Origin: Leptasterias polaris
Taxonomy: Eukaryota; Echinodermata; Asteroidea; Forcipulatida; Asteriidae
NCBI GenBank assembly: GCA_037783415.1
Contig: JAZGTN010000003.1
Location: 5,618,501 to 5,682,500 of the forward strand
Direction of reading: 5' to 3'
Length of the DNA: 64,000 nt
Made by a program: the position numbers and the translations under genes. Positions 11,201-20,300 of this stretch are shown here, piece by piece; position 1 is the stretch's first letter, and each line of letters opens with the position of its first letter. The notes beneath the pieces were generated by a model. The model ran no database searches, was not told the origin of the DNA, and saw only the letters and a list, made by a program, of their open reading frames with translations.

Positions 11201-12625
11201 TAGGAGAAGGTATTCCGTTAGGACACATTGACATCTCAACAAAAAAACTGCTTTCATAAAATAGAAATAAATCGCAAACAATTGGGGATTTTTGAGGGAG
11301 CTAGATGGCAAAGAATTAATGAGTAAATCTTCATTGTTCTGACCATGTTCACACCTCCCACAAAAAATTACCTACCTGGTAAGTCTGCTGCCACCTAGTG
11401 TCATTATAATGGATTATTCTACCCTCCCATTTTTCAATATTTCAATAACTACTTTTGATCAGTATGTTTTTATATAAAAAAAGTTTTGATGCCGATGCAT
11501 TTGAACCAATTTCAGCTTAGCCAACTTCTTGACAGTTAGTTCCTGGCTGTCTTAGTGCCTCTAATCGACCATCACTTCACCTGAATTGTGTCCCATATTT
11601 GGTAAGCCAAGTAATCCTCGCTAACGCTCTCTGGGTACCCCTGTGGCAGAAAAACAGTCTGAAAAAGACAAAAACATTCATTATAAAAAACCAACATAAA
11701 TCTGGTCGTGTTGTATCATGGCATAGCAGTCTCCTGCATCAAACTTCAGTTCTGATGGCCAAGTCATCGAAGTGTGGATTCGAATGACACATGTGTCCTT
11801 GTGCTAGATAGACACTTATTACTACCTATGTTATTTGATTGTCACTAAATTTTAATTTCCTAATTTCAATTACACAATAGAAAAACCAATGATCTAGAGT
11901 AAGGTCTACAATCGGAATCATCCTACCATCAATAGTAATAATACTGAGCTAGCTGTGATTATTTTAAATGTAGGTACATGTAAACTGGTAAAGAACCAAA
12001 GCAGAAAAAGAAACCCAATGTTGGCATGTATTGACAGTCTCTGGTTCCTAGCCTAGCTAGGTCGGAGACAAGAGACTGAGTGAATACTAAACATTGCGTA
12101 GTCTTAAACTATTAAGTGTTTTAAATGAGAATACCCTTAAAATGACAGGTCTTATCCCTGATGATTGATGTTCATTTGATCATTTTGATGCTGTTGTTTA
12201 TGATGTCAATGTCATTGTCTGTGTGTGTGACACAATAATTTATAAATAACAACATCGATCGTATCGTTGCATAACGTATGTATGTTTACTTTTAATGAGG
12301 GCAAATCAAAGAATTATAATTCATCTGCTGTGTCAATGCCGAGTTAACTTTAATCAATAAAGAAAAACCTAAGGCTAAGCACGCTAAGGAAAGTAAAGCT
12401 TGAAAAATGAAAGGCGGCGCTGATGAGCTCAGTTCAACTTCAAGAGTCATAAAATTATCGATCTATAGCAACCGTTTTCCCCCTTACCCTGAATGTCTGG
12501 GCAAATGAACTGAAAGCCAGATTCTTTCCTTCTTTGGACACTTCAATCGTCCCATCTTGATTCCTCCTGTAGCTCAGAGGAACACTTTGGGAACTGTAGG
12601 ATTCTCGGCAGACGACAGTCTCCAT
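2232..12625 (-). CDS. RUSF1: RUS family member 1 (DUF647), 12 exons, C-terminus not found
   Basis: Membrane protein of the RUS/DUF647 family (plant relatives act in root UV-B sensing and vitamin B6 homeostasis); the animal function is poorly defined. Coding exons in transcript order: 12488-12625, 11581-11658, 11045-11159, 10427-10472, 9405-9437, 8543-8648, 7785-7886, 7303-7373, 6229-6419, 4828-4885, 3273-3346, 2232-2356. All phases join, giving about 379 residues; the human protein has about 470, so the last part is missing or outside the window. Family blocks visible: VFLPQGYPESVSEDYLAYQ, SSLDCDAKRWRLFADILND, SIVGVAGGATRAAL and HQARRNNMADVSAKDGSQ. Hydrophobic segments include LTWFLFFLFTFFHLYANYRA. 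The start chosen is METVV at 12625; an in-frame ATG lies 81 bases upstream. The exon at 11045-11159 uses a weak donor, GTCTCA. The acceptor at 8649-8650 lies inside a tandem repeat. Exons up to 3273 are secure; the last one is less so. Confidence 0.9.
2585..2815 (+). repeat. family C tRNA-derived SINE
   Basis: B-box-like GGTTCGAATCCC at 2660-2671 is followed by GAGTAATATGCC, a T-rich stretch, GGGAAAGCACCGAGTATAC and ACACACATCAGTGTATGG, as in copies at 60.7 and 61.0 kb. Confidence 0.7.
3702..3870. mobile_element. family G element (CAGGCCTGG ends)
   Basis: Starts CAGGCCTGGAATTACACGGA and ends ACTCCAGGCCTG. Interior AATGGAAGTGCCATTTGCAA and CTTGCCCTCTCAAAG recurs at 46.6 kb. In RUSF1 intron or 3' region. 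Confidence 0.7.
4144..4350 (+). repeat. family B dispersed repeat with tRNA-Asn-like core
   Basis: GTGATCCCTGGCTAAGTG, then a 15-base C tract (4190-4204), AACAAAGATATTGACAAAT, and a tRNA-like part (about 4246-4316) with TAGCTCAGTTGGTAGAG, ACGTTAA loop and GGTTCAAGTCCCGC. Not a functional tRNA gene by context. Confidence 0.75.
4351..4512. mobile_element. family F palindromic MITE, right part
   Basis: Ends GTGCTTAAGCAGCTCTATGA then AATTGGGCC. Contains a 16-base G tract (4452-4467) within the element. Adjoins the family B copy. Confidence 0.65.
5276..5467. mobile_element. family F palindromic MITE, complete
   Basis: Starts GGGCCCAATTTCATAGAGCT and ends with its inverse (ATGAAATTGGGCCC); the interior ACCAGCCAAACTACCATGTC is typical of the family. 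No coding capacity. Confidence 0.85.
5467..5672 (-). repeat. family E tRNA-derived SINE
   Basis: Minus strand ACTCAGTGGTTTGTTTCCCT, CCTGTGGACTTCGGTTCGAA, GGTTTTCAGTCCCTACCTG and CTTACATTTATCTTTATGCC. Abuts the family F MITE ending at 5467. Confidence 0.7.
5810..6204 (-). repeat. family D-related SINE, nearly complete
   Basis: Minus strand: GTGTCGTGGCCAAGCGGATA head, GGGTTCGAGACGCC, GTTCCTCAGTTGATCGG, ACCTTGTAAACCATTGTGC and a tail TATAAGAACTCAGTATTATT. Between RUSF1 exons 4828-4885 and 6229-6419. Confidence 0.75.
6536..6790. mobile_element. family A MITE, decayed
   Basis: Begins at CTTAAAGCAC, then GATTGTCAAAGACCAGTAT and AAATAACAAGCCAGTGAAAT as in the other family A copies. The right end is not clear. 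Confidence 0.6.
6818..7035. mobile_element. MITE with AATAGACCC ends (family J)
   Basis: AATAGACCCTTACCATGAAA pairs with TTTCATGGGGAGGGTCTATT. Inner TTGGTTGGCAAA pairs with TTTGCCAACCAA. In RUSF1 intron. Confidence 0.8.
7038..7142 (-). repeat. family D SINE head
   Basis: Minus strand GTGCCGAGGCTGAGCGGTCT and GTGTGGGTTCGAATCCCGG, followed by GACACTTGTGCTCTTGGGC. Abuts the MITE at 6818-7035. Confidence 0.75.
8204..8506 (+). repeat. family B dispersed repeat, A box deleted
   Basis: In RUSF1 intron. Contains AAAAAGTTGCATC, GTGATCCCTGGCTAAAATGC, GATATTGACAAAATAGGGAG, the ACGTTAATCC core and GGTTCAAGTCTCG. The AGCTCAGTTG part of the D arm is lost. Ends TTTGGTTTATTACTTGATA. Confidence 0.75.
8619..9330. 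repeat. minisatellite, 96-bp unit, duplicating a RUSF1 splice acceptor
   Basis: Units start at 8619, 8715, 8811, 8907, 9003, 9090, 9178 and about 9260. The first five are spaced exactly 96 bases and nearly identical; the last three are shorter (87, 88, about 82) and diverged. The array overlaps the first 30 bases of RUSF1 exon 8543-8648 and its acceptor (minus strand), so each unit carries an intron end plus exon start. Confidence 0.96.
9595..9770. repeat. degenerate ACTTGAG repeats
   Basis: GACTTGAGTC, GGACTTGAGTCAC, ATACTTGAGC, GACTTGAGACC, ACACTTGAGC and similar words recur irregularly. In RUSF1 intron between exons 9405-9437 and 10427-10472. Confidence 0.55.
9880..10140 (-). repeat. tRNA-like dispersed repeat (family R)
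   Basis: In RUSF1 intron. Minus strand GTGGCTAATGCGTAAAGCGC and CTGATTCAAGTTCTGG look tRNA-derived; GATCTCTGACCGTAAATATG and GGGTTCATTGGGCTGGC are shared with 50860-51010. Confidence 0.55.
10757..10865. mobile_element. family F MITE, right part
   Basis: GTTACCAGCCAAAATCACCA, GAGCAGGAAATTCTCTGCTT and ATGAAATTGGGCCC. The left end is missing; related but decayed sequence continues to about 11040. Confidence 0.6.
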
Positions 12626-14307
12626 AGTTTTGATAACAAAATGATTCCCACTAAATCTATCTGCTGCCCTCAAGTGTTGGTTGGGGAAAAAATTCGAACG
12701 TGGCAAAAATAATTATTTCCAAAAATAATATCTGCTGCCCTCTCGTGATATTAAAGTTGACACATGCTGCACACATGCTCAGAGCTTGAAGCTTGCGCGC
12801 GCAATCTTCAAGATGGGCCGCGCAAACTTCAAGCTTGCGGGAGTGAAATTTGCGTGCGGCAAATTTGCGTGTGCGGATGAAGTTTGTGGTATTCCTTCAA
12901 ACTCTTCTCTGCAGCATAACTTTAAAATGAAACTGAGCTAAACCTTGAAATCAATCAGACAATTGAACCTCCATCAAGATAGCATCTGAACAATGACATT
13001 ATGATAGCATCATTAGAAATAAAGATCCATTAAATCAAAGTTTGATGTTTGAAAAAAATCACAGAAAAATGACCAAGTTTGCGCGCTCAGCGGAGGCTGA
13101 AGTTTGCGCGAGGAGTGAAGTTTGCGCCCAACAGTACTACCAACAGGGGTCTAGTTAAGGTGCTCGATCGTAGTAAGAAGGGGGCAGGTTGAAGAAGGAG
13201 ACTTGATGTGCTTTGGCAAATTGGGTTGAATGAACAAGTTTATAATATTACTAAGTATTGTGAGACAACTGCCAACTCATTGTGTACTGACTGGAACCAT
13301 AGAGAAAGCTCCATCTGGGATCTGTATCATCATACGCTGGATGTGTCATTTTTGTATGATGATGTAATTTTGTAAATGATTGAATAATGTCTAGATTGCC
13401 TCATTGATACTGTCTTACTGATGCTGTTTTTGATGTATAGGGTAGGCCCTACTATGTATTAACTAAAATGAAAAAGAAGATTTGCGCTTGAGGTGTTAAA
13501 ACAATATGCTGAAAAAGCCTCAATAGAGTTTAGCCAAACAATGAGAATGATTGATTACTGAGCAATATCATTATGAATTTCTGGCTATGAAACCAAGGAT
13601 GCCTAAAACTTCAGAAGTGAGCTAAAAAACAATTCTCTGTCTCTGAGAAAACTGCAGCTTGGTAGACGAGGTTGCTTGCAATGAACTAGAAACACTGGGG
13701 CTGGGGTAAACCTACCCTACATCATGCCCTACTAGAAGTAGAACTATCTATCGGTCTATAGTGAGGTTTGTTCTGCTATATCTGATATCTGGAGACCATA
13801 TAGAGGAACCTCATTATAGTTCTAGGACTAGGATAGCCCCACATGTGTGGCCAAGCTTTATGTCTCAACCAAAGAACACACAAGCATTGGACAAGCAAAG
13901 CTGGAAATTTGAATTCACACTCTGTGAATAACAGGACTTGAACGTCTTGATTACACTAGTGTATCAGACCCCTCGGCACAGATAATATGCATCTAGCTTT
14001 GGAATGGCAGGTCCCCATGTCAAGATACAATAATCAATAATACGGAGAAATTCAATCATAATTGCGCAGAAATGACTGAGTCTGCTATTAGTTTGTGTGT
14101 AGGGAACTTTGGTTATAATAAGCAAAGCAGGAAGGCGCAAATAAAGGATTTAATGTTGCATGCAACTGTTGATAAGACTATACATTTTAATCACTGTTGA
14201 TTGAAAAGTTGATGCAGCTCTGACTACTTTTTTCTGTTCTTATCCTAAACAATCATGAAAACATTATATATATTTTAAATTTTCCCTTTTTTCTTGTTAA
14301 TTGACAG
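12626..14307. promoter_or_regulatory. divergent promoter region between RUSF1 and RMND1
   Basis: The spacer separates the RUSF1 start (minus) from the first recognised RMND1 exon (plus). The part at 12782-12892 and 13074-13130 is locally CpG-rich and holds about ten variants of GAAGTTTGCG in both orientations. No TATA box or transcription start can be fixed by eye. From 13140 to 14290 only AT-rich unique-looking DNA was seen. Confidence 0.45.
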
Positions 14308-14335
14308 ACGGTCGGCCGAGGTGCAAACCAACACG

Positions 14336-17300
14336 ATGGCTTCAGCAAACCTAGCCAGGTTGTGTATTTCATGTTGTAACCACTCACAGAAACACTCCTC
14401 CGGCTTTCTATCGACGACACAAAGATATCCTGGAACTATTCCATTAAAATGGGGCGAGAGAAGATTCAGCTCCCAGAAGGTGCTACAAGGACTACAGAGA
14501 CGTCAATGTCAAGGTGTCGTAGTCAACTGCAATAATCTTCAACTCCAGACTACAACAAGCAGCAAATGTTTTTCAATTCTCTCAAAGTGTGCAAGAGTGA
14601 AAGCTAGATGTTTTCAGTCCAACAATCTCCATAAGATGTTAGTTTCGCAGACGGCAAGAACGAAGCATTCTCAGAGTGGGGATGAAGAAGAAACGCCCAT
14701 CGTCTTTGTAAGCAAGTCTCCTCCACTAATAGGAAGAAGGACGCAGAGGAAAGTGCAAAGTGCGGTGCCTACTGGTGCTCCGGTTGTCGTTCGATCAAGA
14801 ACGAAGAAACCAACGAGGTTGGGTGTACGGGAGAAAAAGGTAGTAATTCTTTATTTTTTTTCAAATAATATTGTCAGAATTTTTCCTGGTTTTATTTATT
14901 AAAGAACATGTACAACATCGGTAGTTGTCAAAGACCAGTCCGCACTTTATGTGACTCTACATGAAATAACAAACCTGCGGAAATTTAGGCCCAATTGGTC
15001 TTTGGAGTCACAATTAGTGAAAAAACCTATGTTTTCATAGACCCAGTAACTGGGGCGCTGTACTCCTTTTTTCGAAATTTTGACATCATCGGTCGTACTA
15101 GCGCCCCAGGAAGGCGTTGCACATATCAACGGGAATCCCTGATATCGCATCATTTTGAATACGGAAGCCACACAAAATGCCTCAGAACGACAAAAATCCC
15201 CAACAAAATAGCTTTAAAAACGCCTACTGGCTTCTTGATATGTCTAAGATGCAACAACAGGTATTTAAATGTACTCACGATTTTGTTTTGTGCTGAAATT
15301 TTACGTTTTTTGTCCAGTCGATCGGAGAAAATGGCAATCCTGCTATTATGTATTAGCAGGATCGGGTCAACTATGATCTGCGACTTTTTCATCGTCGCGA
15401 TGCATTCTGGGTAGTAGATTTAATCAACGACTGTTTACAGTGAGTGCACACAGTGTGCATGGGCAATGTATTCGTCGACGGGGCGATATTGCAACGTCAC
15501 AGCCCGAGGTTTCGCCAGTGTTGTATGACTCCCCAGTCCAACTCGTGTCCGTCTCGAGGCACAATTTCGGTGACTCGGACTATAAGCTGTTTTCCTTTGC
15601 ATTTTTTTTATTATAAAAGATAAAACTCATACTTTTTGTGTGAGACCAATTTGTGTGTAGGCAGCCCAATTTTTTTGTACAATTTTAATTAATTTATTAT
15701 TTTATTTATCTTTAGTAACTTATTTATTTATTTGTTTGTTTATTATTATTATGAATATTATTAATTAATTGTTATTATTATTATTTTGTTTTGTGGGGGG
15801 GGGGGGGCTTCCCCAACCCCCGCCTGGCCCCTTACTAGTTAGGCCTGGGTCCATTTTCATAGAGCTTCTGTTTACGGTTTCTGCACATTTCTTTTTCTGC
15901 AAAGTGCGACTGTAAACAGTCGTTGATTAAATCTACTACCCAGAATGCATCGCGACGATGAAAAAGTCGCAGATCATAGTTGACCCGATCCTGCTAATAG
16001 CAGGATTGCCATTTTCTCCGATCGACTGGACAAAAAACGTAAAATTTCAGCACAAAACAAAATCGTGAGTACATTTAAATACCTGTTGTTGCATCTTAGA
16101 CATATCAAGAAACCAGTAGGCGTTTTTAAAGCTATTTTGTTGGGGATTTTTGTCGTTCTGAGGCATTTTGTGTGGCTTCCGTATTCAAAATGATGCGATA
16201 TCAGGGATTCCCGTTGATATGTGCAACGCCTTCCTGGGGCGCTAGTACGACCGATGATGTCAAAATTTCGAAAAAAGGAGTACAGCGCCCCAGTTACTGG
16301 GTCTAATGTTTTCACTGTTTTCAACATCAAGTTTTGGTCTTGTGAGATCAAAACTTATTGTTTCACTCATTTCTCAAAAATCACCTCAAGCCAAAATATT
16401 CAAAAGAAGTTTGCTACCATGACCATGGCACGTGTAAGTTATGCCCACATTTTAAAACATTTTCAAAAGAAAATGGTAGGGAATTTCTTGTTGAGATTTG
16501 TAGCAAATTACTGTCCTGTTTTGATTCTAGAATTAGGTGTGGAAGTGGAATTTCAAGGAAGCAATTACCTTGGCAGCATTAAGACATTCCTGCTTTTGCA
16601 TCCATGGAAGTGCTCATATAGTAAGCCTAAGCCGGCTTAATTGGAAGTGCTCATATAGTAAGCCTAAGCCGGCTTAATTGGAAGTGCTCATATAGTAAGC
16701 CTAAGCCGGCTTAATTGGAAGTGCTCATATAGTAAGCCTAAGCCGGCTTAATTGGAAGTGCTCATATAGTAAGCCTAAGCCGGCTTAATTGGAAGTGCTC
16801 ATATAGTAAGCCTAAGCCGGCTTAATTGGAAGTGCTCATATAGTAAGCCTAAGCCGGCTTAATTGGAAGTGCTCATATAGTAAGCCTAAGCCGGCTTAAT
16901 TGGAAGTGCTCATATAGTAAGCCTAAGCCGGCTTAATTGGAAGTGCTCATATAGTAAGCCTAAGCCGGCTTAATTGGAAGTGCTCATATAGTAAGCCTAA
17001 GCCAGCTTAATTGGAAGTGCTCATATAGTAAGCCTAAGCCGGCTTAATTGGAAGTGCTCATATAGTAAGCCTAAGCCGGCTTAATTGGAAGTGCTCATAT
17101 AGTAAGCCTAAGCCGGCTTAATTGGAAGTGCTCATATAGTAAGCCTAAGCCGGCTTAATTGGAAGTGCTCATATAGTAAGCCTAAGCCGGCTTAATTGGA
17201 AGTGCTCATATAGTAAGCCTAAGCCGGCTTAATTGGAAGTGCTCATATAGTAAGCCTAAGCCGGCTTAATTGGAAGTGCTCATATAGTAAGCCTAAGCCA

Positions 17301-20300
17301 GCTTAATTGGAAGTGCTCATATAGTAAGCCTAAGCCAGCTTAATTGGAAGTGCTCATATAGTAAGCCTAAGCCAGCTTAATTGGAAGTGCTCATATAGTA
17401 AGCCTAAGCCGGCTTAATTGCAGGCCCTTTTTTAAAACAGTCAACTTTACTCTTTTTTTCCGATAAATATAATGAACCTTTTCAAAGCATATATTTAAAT
17501 TATTTTCTTGTTGTCAGGATTCTTGGCTGTGCACAGCTTTCTCAACAGCAGAGGAGTATCATCTGGAACACCTCAGTCTTGACCTGCAGTCTCAGGGTCC
17601 CTTCAGGTCTATCACCATGCCACAGGGTGGGTCATAGGTTAAAGGTCACCTGTTTGTAGTGTGTTGTGGCTGAGCGGTCTAAGCATGTCGAACACAAATT
17701 CTGGGCCCTATTTCATGGCTCTGGTTACCGCCGAATTCTGCCCTTGCAATCACCCTTCTTCGTTTACAGGGCAAGAACCAAATTTCTGCCCTAGCTGTGT
17801 AAGCAGAAAATGCCTCGTAATGTGGAGTACGCGCGTGCACAAGCAAACATTTCCTGCTAACCTGTGAAGTACGCTTGAGGTAAGCCCGGAATTCCCTGCT
17901 TCCTTAAGCACCAATTATTTGCTTAATGGTAAGTAGAGCCATGAAATTGGGCCTTGTTGGGTTTGAATCTACCTGGTCGTGACACTTGAGTCTTTGGGCA
18001 AGACACTTGGCTATAATTGCTTCTCATCACCCAGGAGAAAATGGGTACCTGTGAGGTAAGAGTTTGTGAAAGATCAGCAACCTGTTCGCCCATTTAGCTG
18101 CCGGTGCTGCATACTCCTAAGGAGTTGAGATGGTTTCTCGGGGATATGTACGATTTAGCTTGGTGCACTGCATACTTGGCAGAACAGGTTGTATAATCCC
18201 CAGGTAGCTGAAATGGTATAAGTGAAATGAAACAAATGGCCCATTGAATAGGGGTAATAATGTTGGAGTGCCATGAGCGGTCACTGAGTGACAGATTTGA
18301 GCGCTATTGTTAGAAGCCACTGTTATTATTTATATCAAGCATTTTTTATTGAAAATAACTTGAGTGAAAAATCAACAATGTTAACCATGTCTGGGTGTAT
18401 TGTGACGGCTATACATTAATGAATGGTCTCTAAATGGTTAAACTCAAAAATTATTGTTAGTATTTTGTTCCTTTCAATCAGATGCCCAAGACGTTCTTTT
18501 GATGGAGGTCATATCCTCAGATGCTGATGAGGATAAAAATGAACCGGCACAGGTTTTTTTCTTCCGTGAGGGTTCTGTTGTATTTTGGAACGTTCCTGAT
18601 TCTACGGTAGGTACATGTAATGTCAATCCATATTTAAAACAAAGAATAACATATTTTAAGAGAACAATTTGCTGTCCTGCAAAGCATTCATCTAAACTTT
18701 GTTGTTTTTTGTATCAAGGAATTTATGTCACTGTTCCTGTACACAGGAATTACCCAGGCATGAGATTTCTCACAATTTTTCCCGATTTCAGGATTTTCTC
18801 AAAATCTCCTCGATCCTTCAAGCTTTCTTAGTCATTGAAGGGAGAAAGAAATTGTCCACAATATGTCCAAAACCTAGAGTTTTGTACTTTTGGTACTCAT
18901 TAATTGTAATATCTGGGAGGTTCTGGGTCTGGCAAGTCATTTTCAGGAATTGTTACATTCAGCAAATCTCATCCCTGATTACCTTAAATTACATGTAGAT
19001 TTTTGTTCATGTGGAAACTAAGGCCATATTTGAATTGGCGGTTACAGCTTTTGGCTACGACTGTTGCTAAGGGTGTTGCCAAGGACATACTACACTTCAA
19101 TGCATGATGACGTGGATATCTAGCCGTAGCCGTAGCTGTAGCCGCCAATTCGCACACAGCCTAAAAGTAGTATTGGGGCGCGCAGGTTATGGAACACACT
19201 TCCCTATAATATAATATTCGTACTTCTCAATCACTTGAGACATTCAAAAACAGGTTTAAAACACATCTCATGCAAAGCACTAATGGTCATCAGGATCATG
19301 TGTAAATGCTTATTCTGTTTTTCCATTGGTAATTCATATGATTGCATCTTGTTTGCTATTATGTACTTGTATGTTGCTTTTTATGATCATGTTGCTCTGT
19401 ATGCGCCATGGGCGTTTTTTTGCGGATTTGTGCGCATTATAAATGTTCTGTACTATTATTATTTTTTTTTAAATTATTATTTTTGGTTTATTTCTGCAGT
19501 TGAAGAAGGTTTTGAAATCGATCAGCAAGCATGAATTCCGCCCTTATGAGGTTGCCCTGGTGACGTGGGAAAATGAACACATCAACTTCTTATATGGAAG
19601 GTCAGTATAAAAGGAATTCAAAATTCTCAATTCAATTTATTTCCGTTTGTACTTGGTTCCATTTTTTAAATATGAAGAATTTTTTCAAGGATGTGCACAA
19701 CATTGGTAAGATGGGAAATATAAATGTTCACAGATTTGCTCATAACTTACATGGTATAAAGATGGTCATAATGGAAAACTTCCCTCGAAATATTTTTGTC
19801 CGAAATGACAGTCTCCCTATTTTGTCAATATCAATAGTGACTGAATAAGGATACTGCCAACATTAGGGCTACACAACTGTAGATAGCTCAGTTGGTGGAG
19901 CGCCGGCACGTTAATCCGGAGGTGGCATGTTCAAGTCCCGCTCTAGTCAATTTTTCTTTGTTCAAACTAAAATTTACTCAGTCAGTTTCCCTTGTGGTTT
20001 ATTACTTGACCATTTTCTTTTTTTCAATGACAGTCAGGGTACCAAGTTGACGGAAGACGCAATCATTCTGGAGGAGAGCGCAGACACGGAGGCTGTGATG
20101 CTAGAGAAGTTTGCATTCTCAAATGCAATGGCATTATCAGGTAAGAAAAGATATCGCACTGTGATCATCTCTTTTGAGAAGGTTGTTTGCCATGATATTG
20201 CTGTGCTCAATGTGGGGCATGGTTGTAACCCTCCCCCCCCCCCCCCTTCCTATTTATGACTTCATTGTGTGCTTGGAATCTCAGGAATTCTTTAGAGAAA

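Noticed and set aside
14995..15414. 139-codon ORF, with a mirror ORF of 125 codons at 15974-16351 on the other strand
   Set aside because: Both lie in the inverted arms of one foldback element and share the same translation; no family resemblance to a protein.
16606..17419. Regular repeat array that resembles a CRISPR
   Set aside because: Units are contiguous with no unique spacers, and the surrounding gene is a spliced animal gene.
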